A stretch of 64,000 bases of DNA, taken from NCBI RefSeq assembly GCF_000743355.1, contig NZ_JQEI01000009.1:62001-126000 (forward strand), written 5' to 3'. Origin of the DNA: Serratia sp. Ag1 (GTDB lineage: Bacteria; Pseudomonadota; Gammaproteobacteria; Enterobacterales; Enterobacteriaceae). Below the pieces are notes generated by a model, which saw only the letters and a program-made list of their open reading frames with translations, was not told the origin of the DNA and made no database searches. This document shows, in pieces, positions 34,928-45,808 of this stretch; within the stretch, counting starts at the first letter, position 1, and the number at the start of each line of letters is the position of its first letter. Position numbers and translations under genes: made by a program.

Positions 34928-37798
34928 TGTTTCTTCTACTTCAAGCCTTTGCTGCCGCACCTGCTGGCTGTAGTAGGACAAGGTCTGATTAAGCGTTTCC
35001 AGCGTTACCGGCTTCGCCAGGCAGTCGTCCATTCCAGCTTCAATACAGCGCTGTTTCTCTTCGGCTAAAGCGTTAGCCGTCACACCAATCACTGGCGCAA
35101 TAAAATACTGTTGCCGCAGGCGCTGGGTTAAACGATAACCATCCATATTTGGCATGTTTACATCCGTCAGCACGATATCAACCCTGTTGTGATTCAATAC
35201 ACCCAACGCATCGACCCCATCGTTAGCGGTAATCACCTGATAACCCAGCGAAGTCAACTGATCCGATAACAAACGACGGTTGATTGGATGATCGTCTACA
35301 ACCAGTAACAGGATATCTCCGTTATCCACCTCACAGACTTTCGCGGATAATGACAGTGGCACCAAGGGTTTTGGGTATTCGATATCAACGCCAAACAGGC
35401 GATTCAACACCACAATGCTATCCCGCGACATCGAGGTGCTATGCATCCAGTATCCTGGGCGAGTTTCCAGTGGAGGCCCGATATGCGCGATAGAGAATTC
35501 AATTTGCGCCAGCAACGGCGTCGCTATTTGCAATGGATGGTCACTGAGCAGCACATCACCCGAAGCCGTATCTTGCCCTTCATAGCGCAAAATGCTGGCA
35601 CCATATCCCTCAAGCATGCTCAGCAGATAACTTTCCAGCCGTTGGTTGCGGATCTGCAACCACAGGGTTTTCCCCAACCAGGTATCGCTAGCCTGCGGCT
35701 GCGGGAATTGCGCGCCAAACAAGGGAATACGGATGTTGAACATGCTGCCAAGCCCCGGCTCAGACTCTACGGCAATATCGCCGTCCATCAGGTTGACCAG
35801 CTTCTCACAAATCGCCAACCCCAACCCAGTGCCCTGGAAATGACGCTGCACTCCACTGCCAACCTGGAAAAAGGGATCAAACAGACGAGGGATTTCTTTC
35901 ACTGGGATGCCCACCCCGGTATCCCGCACGCTGAACTCCAGGTAGTTGTTGCAGGTGCGAACCTGCAAAGTGATGCAACCGGTGTCGGTAAACTTGATCG
36001 CATTACTCAGCAGATTGGATAAAACCTGCTGCAAACGCACCGGATCACCATTAATGCGCTCAGGAACATTGCGTTCGATAAAACAGTACAGCCCGAGGTG
36101 TTTCTTCACCACCAGCGGTAAATAGTTACCTGCAATATGCGTGATCACTTCCAGGCAAGAGAATTCGCGCGGTTCAATTTTTAACTGCTCAGACTCAATC
36201 TTGGAGAAATCCAGGATGTCGCTGATGATCTTCAGCAACAGCCCCGATGAGTTGTTCATCGCATTCACCAAGCGCTCTACCCCAGATGGTAGCTCCTTGG
36301 TTTGTAGCAAATCCAGGTTACCGATAATGCCGTACAGCGGGGTGCGCAGTTCATGGCTGACGGTGGCCAGGAACATCGACTTGGACTGGCTGGCCTGCTC
36401 TGCCGCTGCCGCCATCTCCTGCAACGACTCCTCCATCTTCACGCGGGCACTCACATCCACCAGCACACAGATCGCCACGTCTTCGTTGCGATAGCGGGAA
36501 TGCACAAAGCTGATTTGCAAGTTATTGTTATTACTGGTCATTACATCAACAAAATTAACCTGCTGCCCACAAATAATGCGCGTAATGCGTTCACGGTCTT
36601 CGTGGGTCAACAGGTTGATATAGTTGTGTGCCAGTTCATTACTCAGAATATTGCTGCCGTCGCTGATACGCAAAATACAGATCCCTACCGGAGCAGAGGC
36701 CACGATCTTGCGGTTGAACTGTTCATGCTCCTCCAAACGGAAAGCATTCTCCTCTGCGGGCAGGAACATTTTGCGCTCAAACAACCACGCCAGGCTGAAC
36801 AACACAAATGCCGACAAAAGGTTTAGCAGCACAGCATTGAGGATCAATACTTTAAAACGCTCCGCGACGCTCTTCACTGGCAGTGAATACACAATACTGA
36901 GCGATGAAGGTGCCAATGCCTTTTTCATGATCAGATCGTGATAGCTATCAACATAGCCAAAATATGCATGAGCCTGTGGATACATCGCGAGTGAGGATGC
37001 ATAACGCTCGCCATTGGTCAGGCGCAACACCGGTTCATTGTTATCGTCCAGCAACGTGACGCCAACCGGCAGGCTGCCAGAAGTGACAAAGTCTTCCAAA
37101 CGAATAACTTGCTCAATCCCCAGCAACGCTTGCAGCTTGTTGCCAATATAGACCGGTGTCATTACATACAAATAGCCAACGTCAGGTCGTTGAGTGCTGG
37201 GGTTAATCCAGTAGAGATCGTTGCTCTTATCGGGGTTGCTGGCACTACGGTACTTCAGAATCTGCTCATGCAGAGATTTCAGGACATTTGGCCGATCAGC
37301 CATACTGCTACTGTTGCTACCAAATTCTGCCAAGCACAGGCTTTCACCGCCAATGAAAAAAACCCGGTTGAAATCATAGGCAGCAACAAAGTTTTCTTTC
37401 CAGTATTGGAGTTGGCTGTTCAGCGAGGAGAGAGACTCATGATCAACACTACTGAGCTCACAATTGGATTCGGGGTAAAGCGGTATAAACTTTAACGAGG
37501 CTTTTTTAGCATCAACCTCATCAATCAACACATCCCGGTTGCCAGCCGAAAGATTGAGATGGTTCTCCGCCATATATTTGATATCACGAATGATGTCAGA
37601 AGAATGGCGAAAATATCCCTGAGCCTGATCGAAGTTGAGGTTAAACTCCTGCCGAATATCCGACTCTTTCTCGTGCAAAATATCCAGAATATAGAACATA
37701 GTCAGCAGCGCACCCAACGACCACAGCATGAGCGCCAGTACCCGGAAAAGATAACGGGAAATCTTTAAAGTGGTGCGGAAAGAGGCTAAATATGTCAA
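34925..37798 (-). CDS. rcsC: Hybrid sensor kinase RcsC
   Basis: Senses envelope stress through the Rcs system (RcsF/IgaA in E. coli) and starts the phosphorelay. The 957 residues have two membrane helices (about 18-40 and 315-335) around a periplasmic domain, a PAS-like region (KIVASAPVGICILRISDG), the kinase core with phospho-acceptor histidine in ATVSHELRTPLYG and the ATP-binding motifs LSNAIKFTDTG, DTGVGIP and GTGLGLAICEKL. Near the C-terminus is a receiver domain (VVDDHPINRRLL, DIVLTDVNMPNMDG, KPVTLETL). The E. coli protein is 949 residues. Convergent with rcsB. Confidence 0.97.
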   Translation of the reverse strand: MTYLASFRTTLKISRYLFRVLALMLWSLGALLTMFYILDILHEKESDIRQEFNLNFDQAQGYFRHSSDIIRDIKYMAENHLNLSAGNRDVLIDEVDAKKASLKFIPLYPESNCELSSVDHESLSSLNSQLQYWKENFVAAYDFNRVFFIGGESLCLAEFGSNSSSMADRPNVLKSLHEQILKYRSASNPDKSNDLYWINPSTQRPDVGYLYVMTPVYIGNKLQALLGIEQVIRLEDFVTSGSLPVGVTLLDDNNEPVLRLTNGERYASSLAMYPQAHAYFGYVDSYHDLIMKKALAPSSLSIVYSLPVKSVAERFKVLILNAVLLNLLSAFVLFSLAWLFERKMFLPAEENAFRLEEHEQFNRKIVASAPVGICILRISDGSNILSNELAHNYINLLTHEDRERITRIICGQQVNFVDVMTSNNNNLQISFVHSRYRNEDVAICVLVDVSARVKMEESLQEMAAAAEQASQSKSMFLATVSHELRTPLYGIIGNLDLLQTKELPSGVERLVNAMNNSSGLLLKIISDILDFSKIESEQLKIEPREFSCLEVITHIAGNYLPLVVKKHLGLYCFIERNVPERINGDPVRLQQVLSNLLSNAIKFTDTGCITLQVRTCNNYLEFSVRDTGVGIPVKEIPRLFDPFFQVGSGVQRHFQGTGLGLAICEKLVNLMDGDIAVESEPGLGSMFNIRIPLFGAQFPQPQASDTWLGKTLWLQIRNQRLESYLLSMLEGYGASILRYEGQDTASGDVLLSDHPLQIATPLLAQIEFSIAHIGPPLETRPGYWMHSTSMSRDSIVVLNRLFGVDIEYPKPLVPLSLSAKVCEVDNGDILLLVVDDHPINRRLLSDQLTSLGYQVITANDGVDALGVLNHNRVDIVLTDVNMPNMDGYRLTQRLRQQYFIAPVIGVTANALAEEKQRCIEAGMDDCLAKPVTLETLNQTLSYYSQQVRQQRLEVEET

Positions 37799-37852
37799 TC
37801 GGGTACCATATCAAGATGAGTGGTAACGCGCGTGTTCATCGCCAAAATGACT

Positions 37853-37871
37853 ATACCCGTCATACTTCAAG
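37853..37871. repeat. End fragment of the palindromic intergenic repeat
   Basis: ATACCCGTCATACTTCAAG matches the left end of the repeat family seen at 20718 and 61577; the rest of the element is missing. It lies between rcsC and gyrA. Confidence 0.55.
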
Positions 37872-37916
37872 GAAACACCGCTGGAATCATATATCGGCAA
37901 TTAAACCATATAACTG

Positions 37917-37949
37917 AAAAAGGGCCTAGCATCGCTGCCAAGCCCTTTG
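37917..37949 (-). terminator. Terminator of gyrA
   Basis: On the minus strand AAAGGGC pairs with GCCCTTTTT around a partly paired centre (GGCAGCGATGCTAG), with a T run. It lies about 43 bases after the gyrA stop. Confidence 0.82.
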
Positions 37950-37991
37950 TTTCACCATCGATAACGGGATCACCGCTATCTACGGCAAGCC

Positions 37992-40637
37992 TTATGCGTT
38001 TTCATCATCTACGTCATCAGGCGTGATGTCGTCACCGTCATCAAGCGGCGCACTCTCTTCTTCCGCTTCCGCCACGCCCGGCTCGAGGCTGTCCAACTCC
38101 TCATCCTCTACCGGTTCAGCGACACGCTGCAAGCCAACCACATTCTCGCCTTCAGCAGTACGGATCAGCGTTACGCCCTGAGTATTACGGCCAACCACGC
38201 TGACTTCCGCGACACGCGTGCGCACCAACGTACCGGCATCGGTGATCATCATGATCTGATCGGTAGTCTCTACCTGTACAGCACCTACCACCGGGCCATT
38301 ACGCTCGCTCACTTTGATCGAGATAACGCCTTGAGTTGCACGTGACTTGGTCGGGTACTCAGTAACCGCAGTGCGTTTACCGTAACCGTTCTGGGTCACC
38401 GTCAGGATGTCACCTTCACCACGTGGAATAATCAGAGACACCACGCAGCTGCCTTCGGCCAGATTGATCCCACGAACACCGGTGGCTGTACGGCCCATTG
38501 AGCGCACCTGCTCCTCAGGGAAACGCACCACTTTACCGTTGGAAGAGAACAGCATGACTTCGTTGCTGCCATCGGTCAGATCCACACCGATCAGTTCGTC
38601 ACCTTCGTTGAGGTTAACGGCGATAATCCCCGCACTGCGCGGACGGCTGAATTCGACCAGCGCGGTTTTCTTCACGGTGCCGCTGGCGGTGGCCATAAAC
38701 ACGTGGCGACCTTCTTCATACTCGCGTACTGGCAGAATAGCGGTAATACGCTCGTTAGCTTCCAGCGGCAACAGGTTGACGATTGGCCGACCACGCGCGC
38801 CACGGCTGGCTTCAGGCAATTGATACACCTTCATCCAGTACAAGCGACCACGGCTGGAGAAGCACAGGATGGTATCGTGGGTGTTGGCCACCAGCAGACG
38901 ATCGATAAAGTCTTCTTCTTTAATCCGCGCGGCGGACTTGCCTTTACCACCACGGCGCTGTGCTTCATAGTCGGTCAGCGGCTGGTATTTCACGTAGCCC
39001 TGATGCGACAGCGTGACCACCACATCTTCCTGGTTGATCAGATCTTCAATATTGATATCAGACGTGTTGGCTGTGATTTCGGTGCGGCGATTATCACCGA
39101 ACTGATCGCGAACCGCTTCCAGCTCTTCGCGAATCACTTCCATCAGACGATCCGGGTTTTCCAGAATAAAGATCAGCCCAGCGATCACGTTCAGCAGCTC
39201 TTTATATTCGTCCAGCAGCTTTTCATGTTCCAGGCCGGTCAGTTTCTGCAGGCGCAGATCCAGAATCGCCTGAGCCTGCTGCTCGGTCAGGTAGTATCTG
39301 CCATCACGGATACCGAACTCCGGCTCCAACCATTCCGGGCGCGCAGCATCGTCACCGGCACGCTCCAGCATGGCGGCCACGTTACCCAGTTCCCAAGGCT
39401 GCGCAATCAGCGCAACTTTTGCTTCGGCTGGGGTTGGCGCGCGGCGGATCAGCTCGATAATCGGATCAATGTTGGCCAACGCAATCGCCAACGCCTCAAG
39501 GATATGCGCACGATCGCGAGCCTTACGCAGTTCGAAAATGGTACGGCGGGTAACCACTTCGCGGCGATGGCGTACAAACGCCTTCAGAATATCTTTCAGG
39601 TTCAACAGTTTCGGCTGGCCCTGATGCAGCGCCACCATGTTGATACCAAAAGTCACCTGTAGCTGAGTCAGCGAATACAGGTTGTTCAGCACCACTTCGC
39701 CCACCGCGTCGCGTTTGACCTCAATCACGATGCGCATGCCGTCTTTGTCAGACTCGTCACGCAGCGCGCTAATGCCTTCAACGCGTTTTTCTTTCACCAG
39801 CTCGGCAATTTTCTCGATCAGGCGCGCTTTGTTCACCTGATACGGGATTTCATGCACGATGATGGTTTCGCGGCCAGTTTTGGCGTCGGCTTCCACTTCG
39901 GCCCGGGCGCGGATATACACTTTGCCACGGCCAGTACGATAAGCCTCTTCGATCCCACGGCGACCATTGATGATCGCCGCCGTCGGGAAGTCTGGGCCTG
40001 GAATGTGTTCCATCAGCCCTTCGATGCTGATGTTTTCATCATCGATATAGGCCAGGCAACCGCTGATAACCTCAGACAGGTTATGCGGTGGAATGTTGGT
40101 CGCCATACCTACAGCGATACCGGATGAACCGTTGACCAGCAGGTTTGGGATCTTGGTCGGCATCACCGCCGGGATCTGCTCGGTGCCGTCGTAGTTTGGC
40201 ACGAAGTCGACGGTTTCTTTTTCCAGATCCGCCAGCAGTTCGTGGGCAATTTTCGACATGCGTACTTCGGTGTAACGCATTGCCGCGGCGGAGTCGCCAT
40301 CGACAGAACCGAAGTTACCCTGGCCGTCTACCAACATGTAGCGCAGCGAAAACGGTTGGGCCATGCGGACAATGGTGTCATAAACCGCGCTGTCACCGTG
40401 CGGGTGGTATTTACCGATGACGTCCCCAACGACACGGGCCGATTTCTTGTAGGGTTTATTCCAGTCGTTACCCAATACATTCATCGCGTACAGAACGCGG
40501 CGGTGTACCGGCTTCAGTCCATCACGAACATCTGGCAGCGCACGCCCGACAATAACGGACATCGCATAATCCAGATACGAGCTTTTCAGCTCTTCTTCGA
40601 TATTTACCGGTGTGATTTCTCTGGCAAGGTCGCTCAT
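37992..40637 (-). CDS. gyrA: DNA gyrase subunit A
   Basis: The breaking-rejoining subunit that, with GyrB, introduces negative supercoils. The 881-residue protein starts [20 protein letters not shown]; the ATG at 40655 six codons earlier is an unlikely start. Catalytic Tyr122 is in [10 protein letters not shown]. The quinolone-determining region reads [20 protein letters not shown], with Ser83 and Asp87, the susceptible form. The GyrA box QRRGGKG opens the C-terminal DNA-wrapping domain, which ends in an acidic tail ([16 protein letters not shown]). It is divergent from ubiG, as in E. coli. Confidence 0.98.
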   Translation of the reverse strand: MSDLAREITPVNIEEELKSSYLDYAMSVIVGRALPDVRDGLKPVHRRVLYAMNVLGNDWNKPYKKSARVVGDVIGKYHPHGDSAVYDTIVRMAQPFSLRYMLVDGQGNFGSVDGDSAAAMRYTEVRMSKIAHELLADLEKETVDFVPNYDGTEQIPAVMPTKIPNLLVNGSSGIAVGMATNIPPHNLSEVISGCLAYIDDENISIEGLMEHIPGPDFPTAAIINGRRGIEEAYRTGRGKVYIRARAEVEADAKTGRETIIVHEIPYQVNKARLIEKIAELVKEKRVEGISALRDESDKDGMRIVIEVKRDAVGEVVLNNLYSLTQLQVTFGINMVALHQGQPKLLNLKDILKAFVRHRREVVTRRTIFELRKARDRAHILEALAIALANIDPIIELIRRAPTPAEAKVALIAQPWELGNVAAMLERAGDDAARPEWLEPEFGIRDGRYYLTEQQAQAILDLRLQKLTGLEHEKLLDEYKELLNVIAGLIFILENPDRLMEVIREELEAVRDQFGDNRRTEITANTSDINIEDLINQEDVVVTLSHQGYVKYQPLTDYEAQRRGGKGKSAARIKEEDFIDRLLVANTHDTILCFSSRGRLYWMKVYQLPEASRGARGRPIVNLLPLEANERITAILPVREYEEGRHVFMATASGTVKKTALVEFSRPRSAGIIAVNLNEGDELIGVDLTDGSNEVMLFSSNGKVVRFPEEQVRSMGRTATGVRGINLAEGSCVVSLIIPRGEGDILTVTQNGYGKRTAVTEYPTKSRATQGVISIKVSERNGPVVGAVQVETTDQIMMITDAGTLVRTRVAEVSVVGRNTQGVTLIRTAEGENVVGLQRVAEPVEDEELDSLEPGVAEAEEESAPLDDGDDITPDDVDDENA

Positions 40638-40751
40638 GGAGCTGCTATCCCTCATACTGAATGATTCATCTGCCCTGGCATAGTGCCAAAGGGGTGAAAC
40701 TATATCACAAAGCGCGCTTTACGGGAAAATATACCCGGCAACTTAGCGTTA

Positions 40752-40781
40752 TTGGGGCTACTGCACCGGAACATGTATAAT
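40752..40781 (+). promoter_or_regulatory. Candidate ubiG promoter
   Basis: TTGGGG and TATAAT separated by 18 bases, 35 bases before the ubiG start codon. The -10 is a perfect consensus. Confidence 0.55.
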
Positions 40782-40815
40782 CCGCACAATAGAAAACAAG
40801 GAGCTAATAACGCCC

Positions 40816-41541
40816 ATGAATGCAGAATCATCCCGCCACGTGCAAAACGTTGATCACCAAGAGATCGCCAAGTTTGAGGCTGTAGCCTCGCGCTGGTGGG
40901 ATTTGGAAGGTGAATTTAAACCGCTGCACCGAATTAATCCACTGCGGTTGAATTATATCATGCAACGCGCAAACGGCATTTTTGGTAAAACGGTGCTTGA
41001 TGTCGGCTGTGGCGGCGGCATTCTGGCAGAAAGTATGGCGCGTGAAGGGGCTAATGTCACCGGCCTGGATATGGGCGCAGAACCGCTGCAGGTGGCGCGT
41101 CTGCATGCCCTGGAAAGCGGCATCAATGTAACCTACGTTCAGGAAACGGTAGAAAGCCATGCACAGGCTCATCCGCAGCAGTACGACATCGTCACCTGCA
41201 TGGAACTGCTTGAGCACGTTCCCGACCCAGCTTCCGTCGTCCGCGCCTGTGCACATCTGGTCAAACCCGGCGGCCATGTATTCTTCTCCACCATTAACCG
41301 CAATACCAAAGCCTGGCTGATGGCGGTGATCGGGGCAGAGTACGTGCTCAAAATGGTGCCTCAGGGCACGCATGATCACAAAAAGTTTATCCGCCCTTCC
41401 GAGCTGATGGGTTGGGTGGATGACACCCCACTGCGTGAACAGCACATGATTGGCCTGCATTACAACCCGATTACCGACCATTTCAAACTGGGCCACAACG
41501 TTGATGTGAATTACATGGTTCATACTCAGCACGAAGGTTAA
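40816..41541 (+). CDS. ubiG: Ubiquinone biosynthesis O-methyltransferase
   Basis: Carries out both O-methylations in ubiquinone synthesis, using S-adenosylmethionine. The 241 residues have the N-terminal [20 protein letters not shown], the SAM-binding loop [20 protein letters not shown] (motif I), the acidic GLDMGAEPL and [11 protein letters not shown] (post-motif). The match with E. coli UbiG is close throughout. AAGGAGC lies before the ATG. It runs from the gyrA divergent region to a hairpin just after the stop. Confidence 0.97.
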   Translation: MNAESSRHVQNVDHQEIAKFEAVASRWWDLEGEFKPLHRINPLRLNYIMQRANGIFGKTVLDVGCGGGILAESMAREGANVTGLDMGAEPLQVARLHALESGINVTYVQETVESHAQAHPQQYDIVTCMELLEHVPDPASVVRACAHLVKPGGHVFFSTINRNTKAWLMAVIGAEYVLKMVPQGTHDHKKFIRPSELMGWVDDTPLREQHMIGLHYNPITDHFKLGHNVDVNYMVHTQHEG

Positions 41542-41553
41542 CCGTTTACAGCA

Positions 41554-41582
41554 TACCGGAGCTGGCGTTGCTGGCTCCGGTA
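41554..41582 (+). terminator. Hairpin after ubiG
   Basis: Nine-base stem TACCGGAGC/GCTCCGGTA, 13 bases after the stop, without a clear T run. Confidence 0.6.
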
Positions 41583-41815
41583 ACATCCCGGCTTAAGATA
41601 AATACCTAATTTATCGATTTCGTTCAAAAAATACGATGTAAAGGGTTTTTAAGAATATTAAGTCAGATCAATATGCCACTTTTTTCTAACGTTTAATAAA
41701 ACGGCAAACGATCACAATTTCTGGATTCCAGTAAAATCTTATCCCGCTTATTGACAAGCTTGTCGGGCCAGTCACAGTGCGCGCTTGGAACAGGCAGTAA
41801 CATTTCACCCCCAAG

Positions 41816-41824
41816 TTATCCACA
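41816..41824 (+). promoter_or_regulatory. DnaA box upstream of nrdA
   Basis: TTATCCACA is the strongest DnaA-box consensus. It lies 147 bases before the nrdA start. DnaA-ATP control of nrdAB is known in E. coli. The surrounding gap 41583-41970 holds no gene; it also contains a 12-base palindrome GACAAGCTTGTC at 41753. Confidence 0.7.
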
Positions 41825-41894
41825 AATTCGGGCGGTTTTGTTCACTTGCAAACGCCCTGTTTTCTCACTATCTTGTTACCCCATCGACACCCAC

Positions 41895-41910
41895 CCCCTA
41901 TATATAGTGT
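41895..41910 (+). promoter_or_regulatory. NrdR-like operator at the nrdA promoter
   Basis: CCCCTATATATAGTGT agrees with the NrdR box ACACTATATATAGTGT at 14 of 16 positions and lies 60 bases before the start codon, over a likely -10. NrdR represses ribonucleotide reductase genes. I could not find a convincing second box at the usual spacing. Confidence 0.6.
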
Positions 41911-41970
41911 TTACATACTGAGCAAAGTGACTACACTTTCTGCTTAGGGGAATCATACGGACAGGTAAAA

Positions 41971-44259
41971 ATGAACCAAAGTCTACTTGTAACTAAACGC
42001 GATGGCCGTAAAGAACGCATCAATCTCGACAAAATCCACCGGGTCATCGATTGGGCCGCAGAAGGTTTACACAACGTCTCGGTATCTCAAGTAGAGTTGC
42101 GTTCACATATTCAGTTCTACGACGGCATCAAAACCGCCGATATTCATGAAACTATTATCAAAGCGGCTGCCGATCTGATCTCCCGCGATGCGCCAGACTA
42201 TCAGTATCTGGCCGCGCGCTTGGCGATCTTCCACCTGCGCAAAAAAGCTTACGGCCAGTTTGAGCCGCCGAAGCTGCACGCTCACGTGGTGCGCATGGTC
42301 GAGATGGGTAAATACGATAAGCATCTGCTGGAAGACTACACGGCTGAAGAGTTCGAGCAGATGGACGCCTTTATCGACCACTGGCGCGATATGAATTTCT
42401 CCTACGCGGCAGTCAAGCAGTTGGAAGGGAAATACCTGGTGCAGAACCGCGTCAGCGGTGAGATCTACGAGAGCGCCCAGTTCCTGTATATTCTGGTCGC
42501 CGCCTGCCTGTTCTCTGGCTATCCGCGCGCCACGCGTCTGGATTATGTAAAGCGTTTCTATGACGCCATTTCTACCTTCAAAATTTCTCTGCCTACGCCA
42601 ATCATGTCTGGCGTGCGTACGCCAACCCGTCAGTTCAGCTCCTGTGTGCTGATCGAATGTGGTGATAGCCTGGATTCGATTAATGCCACCTCAAGCGCCA
42701 TTGTGAAATACGTTTCCCAACGTGCGGGGATCGGCATCAACGCGGGCCGCATCCGTGCGTTGGGTAGCCCGATTCGCGGTGGAGAAGCTTTCCATACCGG
42801 CTGCATTCCGTTCTACAAGCATTTCCAGACCGCCGTAAAATCCTGCTCTCAGGGCGGCGTGCGTGGTGGTGCTGCCACGTTGTTCTACCCGATGTGGCAT
42901 CTGGAAGTCGAAAGCCTGCTGGTGCTGAAAAACAACCGTGGTGTCGAAGGCAACCGCGTGCGCCATATGGATTATGGTGTGCAGCTTAACCGCCTGATGT
43001 ACCAACGCCTGATCAAGAACGAAGACATCACCCTGTTCAGCCCATCTGACGTGCCGGGGCTATACGACGCGTTCTTCGCCGATCAGGACGAATTCGAACG
43101 CTTGTATACCCGTTACGAGAAAGACGACAGCATTCGCCAGCAGCGCGTGAAAGCGGTAGAGCTGTTCTCACTGATGATGCAAGAACGTGCTTCTACTGGC
43201 CGTATCTATATTCAGAACGTCGATCACTGCAATACCCACAGCCCGTTCGATCCGCAAGTCGCCCCGGTGCGCCAATCCAACCTGTGCCTGGAAATCGCTC
43301 TGCCGACCAAGCCGCTGGATGATGTGAACGACGAAAACGGTGAGATCGCGCTCTGTACGCTTTCCGCCTTCAACCTGGGCGCTATCGATAGCCTGGATGA
43401 TTTGGAGGAGTTAGCCACTCTGGCCGTGCGCTCACTCGACGCGCTGCTGGATTACCAGGACTACCCGATCAAAGCCGCTCACCGTGGCGCGATGGGCCGT
43501 CGTACTCTGGGTATCGGCGTGATTAACTACGCTTACTATCTGGCGAAGAACGGCGTGCGTTATTCCGATGGCAGCGCCAACAACCTGACTCACAGAACCT
43601 TTGAAGCTATCCAGTACTACCTGTTGAAAGCGTCAAACCGTCTGGCACAGGAACAGGGCGTTTGCCCGTGGTTTAATGAAACCACCTACTCGAAGGGCAT
43701 CCTGCCGATCGACACTTACAAGAAAGATCTGGATGCTATCTGCAGCGAACCGCTGCATTACGACTGGGAAACCCTGCGCCAAGAGATTAAAGAAACCGGC
43801 CTGCGCAACTCTACGTTGTCTGCCCTGATGCCGTCGGAAACCTCTTCGCAGATTTCCAACGCCACTAATGGTATTGAGCCACCACGCGGCCATATCAGTA
43901 TCAAGGCCTCGAAAGACGGTATTCTGCGCCAGGTAGTACCTGAGTATGAGCGCTTGAAAAACGACTACGAACTGCTGTGGGAAATGCCGAATAACGATGG
44001 CTACCTGCAACTGGTTGGCCTGATGCAGAAGTTTATCGATCAGTCGATCTCTGCCAACACCAACTACGATCCGACCCGTTTCCCGGGCGGCAAAGTACCG
44101 ATGAAGCAGTTGCTGAAAGACCTGCTTACGACCTACAAGTTTGGCGTGAAGACGCTGTATTATCAGAACACCCGTGATGGTGCAGATGATGTGCAGGAAG
44201 ACCTGCAGCTCGCCCAAGGCAGTGATGACGACTGCGAAAGTGGCGCCTGCAAAATCTAA
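41971..44259 (+). CDS. nrdA: Ribonucleoside-diphosphate reductase, class Ia, alpha subunit
   Basis: Catalytic and regulatory subunit that reduces ribonucleoside diphosphates to deoxy forms in aerobic growth. The 762 residues begin with an ATP-cone (MNQSLLVTKRDGRKERINLD), the allosteric activity site. Active-site cysteines are visible in RQFSSCVLIECGDS and SNLCLEIALPT, and the redox-relay pair is at the end, CESGACKI. The family length is kept (E. coli 761). It leads the nrdA-nrdB-yfaE operon behind the DnaA and NrdR sites. Confidence 0.98.
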   Translation: MNQSLLVTKRDGRKERINLDKIHRVIDWAAEGLHNVSVSQVELRSHIQFYDGIKTADIHETIIKAAADLISRDAPDYQYLAARLAIFHLRKKAYGQFEPPKLHAHVVRMVEMGKYDKHLLEDYTAEEFEQMDAFIDHWRDMNFSYAAVKQLEGKYLVQNRVSGEIYESAQFLYILVAACLFSGYPRATRLDYVKRFYDAISTFKISLPTPIMSGVRTPTRQFSSCVLIECGDSLDSINATSSAIVKYVSQRAGIGINAGRIRALGSPIRGGEAFHTGCIPFYKHFQTAVKSCSQGGVRGGAATLFYPMWHLEVESLLVLKNNRGVEGNRVRHMDYGVQLNRLMYQRLIKNEDITLFSPSDVPGLYDAFFADQDEFERLYTRYEKDDSIRQQRVKAVELFSLMMQERASTGRIYIQNVDHCNTHSPFDPQVAPVRQSNLCLEIALPTKPLDDVNDENGEIALCTLSAFNLGAIDSLDDLEELATLAVRSLDALLDYQDYPIKAAHRGAMGRRTLGIGVINYAYYLAKNGVRYSDGSANNLTHRTFEAIQYYLLKASNRLAQEQGVCPWFNETTYSKGILPIDTYKKDLDAICSEPLHYDWETLRQEIKETGLRNSTLSALMPSETSSQISNATNGIEPPRGHISIKASKDGILRQVVPEYERLKNDYELLWEMPNNDGYLQLVGLMQKFIDQSISANTNYDPTRFPGGKVPMKQLLKDLLTTYKFGVKTLYYQNTRDGADDVQEDLQLAQGSDDDCESGACKI

Positions 44260-44328
44260 CGTTTGACACAGCGGGCCAGGCTTCTTCTGGCCCCTTTAAT
44301 TCAGCACGGCACTAATGGATTCAAGCTC

Positions 44329-45459
44329 ATGGCTTACACCACATTTTCTCAGAAAAAAAACAACCAGCTGCTTGAGCCGATGTTCTTCGGCCAATCGGTC
44401 AACGTGGCACGTTTCGATCAGCAGAAGCACGAAATCTTTGAAAAGTTGATCGAAAAACAGCTCTCTTTCTTCTGGCGCCCAGAAGAAGTTGACGTCTCGC
44501 GCGATCGCATCGACTACCAGGCCCTGCCGGAACATGAAAAACACATCTTCATCAGCAACCTGAAATATCAAACGCTGTTGGACTCCATTCAGGGTCGTAG
44601 CCCGAATGTGGCACTTTTGCCGCTGATCTCAATCCCTGAGCTGGAAACCTGGGTAGAGACCTGGTCGTTCTCAGAAACCATTCACTCGCGTTCTTACACC
44701 CACATTATCCGTAACATCGTTAACGATCCGGCTCTGGTGTTCGACGATATCGTCACCAACGAAGAGATCAAGAAGCGTGCGAAAGACATTTCGGGCTATT
44801 ACGACGATCTGATCGAGATGACCAGTTACTATCACCTGTTAGGTGAAGGTACACATCAGGTCAACGGTAAAACCGTTGTGGTTAACCTGCGCGCAATAAA
44901 AAGACAGCTTTACCTGTGCCTGATGAGCGTCAACGCACTGGAAGCTATTCGCTTCTACGTTAGCTTCGCCTGTTCATTTGCGTTTGCCGAGCGTGAATTG
45001 ATGGAAGGTAACGCCAAAATCATCAAACTGATCGCCCGCGACGAAGCATTGCACTTGACCGGTACTCAGCACATGCTGAACCTGATGCGCTCTGGCGCTG
45101 ACGATCCGGAAATGGCAGAAATCGCCGCCGAGTGCCAGCAAGAGTGTTATGACCTGTTTGTGCTGGCGGCACAGCAAGAGAAAGAGTGGGCCGAATACCT
45201 GTTCCGCGATGGTTCCATGATTGGCCTGAACAAAGACATTCTGTGCCAATATGTCGAATATATTACCAATATCCGCATGCAGGCGGTGGGCCTGAGTTTA
45301 CCGTTCCAGACCCGCTCTAACCCCATTCCGTGGATCAATGCCTGGTTGGTTTCGGATAACGTTCAAGTGGCTCCACAAGAAGTGGAAGTCAGCTCCTATC
45401 TGGTGGGCCAGATTGACTCGGAAGTCAACGCTGACGACCTGAGCGACTTCGAGCTGTAA
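44329..45459 (+). CDS. nrdB: Ribonucleoside-diphosphate reductase, class Ia, beta subunit
   Basis: Carries the di-iron tyrosyl-radical cofactor that starts catalysis in NrdA. The 376 residues start [20 protein letters not shown]. The radical tyrosine is in [16 protein letters not shown], with iron ligands in the neighbouring helices and in [13 protein letters not shown]. The C-terminal tail ([11 protein letters not shown]) docks into NrdA. The open frame extends 22 codons upstream, but the conserved start is here, nine bases after GGA. Its stop directly precedes yfaE. Confidence 0.98.
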   Translation: MAYTTFSQKKNNQLLEPMFFGQSVNVARFDQQKHEIFEKLIEKQLSFFWRPEEVDVSRDRIDYQALPEHEKHIFISNLKYQTLLDSIQGRSPNVALLPLISIPELETWVETWSFSETIHSRSYTHIIRNIVNDPALVFDDIVTNEEIKKRAKDISGYYDDLIEMTSYYHLLGEGTHQVNGKTVVVNLRAIKRQLYLCLMSVNALEAIRFYVSFACSFAFAERELMEGNAKIIKLIARDEALHLTGTQHMLNLMRSGADDPEMAEIAAECQQECYDLFVLAAQQEKEWAEYLFRDGSMIGLNKDILCQYVEYITNIRMQAVGLSLPFQTRSNPIPWINAWLVSDNVQVAPQEVEVSSYLVGQIDSEVNADDLSDFEL

Positions 45460-45720
45460 GTGGCTACGCCAACCGTGACGCTGCGTACCACCGGTACGCA
45501 GCTTTCCTGCCCTGAAGGCGAAAACTGCCTGCTTGATGTGCTGGAACTGCACGATGTTGCGGTGGAATACCAGTGCCGCTCGGGCTATTGCGGTGCCTGC
45601 CGCATGAAGTTGCTGAAAGGCAAAGTGGCCTATCGCCAACAGCCGCTGGCCTTTATCAATCAAGGTGAGATTCTGCCCTGCTGCTGCATACCGTTGATGG
45701 ATATCGAGCTGGAGCTCTGA
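45460..45720 (+). CDS. yfaE: [2Fe-2S] ferredoxin for the NrdB cofactor
   Basis: A small ferredoxin that maintains or rebuilds the di-iron-tyrosyl cofactor of NrdB. The 86 residues contain the plant-type cluster motif CRSGYCGACRMK plus a fourth cysteine in EILPCCCIPLMD. It starts at a GTG immediately after the nrdB stop, so it depends on translational coupling. The context (nrdA-nrdB-yfaE) is that of E. coli. It converges on yfaY with a mini-repeat between. Confidence 0.95.
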   Translation: MATPTVTLRTTGTQLSCPEGENCLLDVLELHDVAVEYQCRSGYCGACRMKLLKGKVAYRQQPLAFINQGEILPCCCIPLMDIELEL

Positions 45721-45754
45721 CCTCCCGAATCATCTTTAATCACCAGATGACTCC

Positions 45755-45806
45755 CTATGACTTTCGAGTTGCCAGCATTCCGGCAACTCGAATTGTTTTA
45801 GGGTAT
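45755..45806. repeat. Miniature palindromic repeat between yfaE and yfaY
   Basis: CGAGTTGCC (45765-45773) pairs perfectly with GGCAACTCG (45782-45790), followed by AATTGTTTTAGGGTAT, the right end of the repeat family at 20718. It appears to be a short deletion form and could also act as a terminator for both genes. Confidence 0.6.
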
Positions 45807-45808
45807 CT

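Noticed and set aside
38703..39662. 319-codon open frame opposite gyrA
   Set aside because: It is the antisense shadow of a strongly conserved gene with biased codon use; no ribosome site or family resemblance.
40380..40400. Possible quinolone-resistance change in gyrA
   Set aside because: Residues 83 (Ser) and 87 (Asp) are the susceptible forms.
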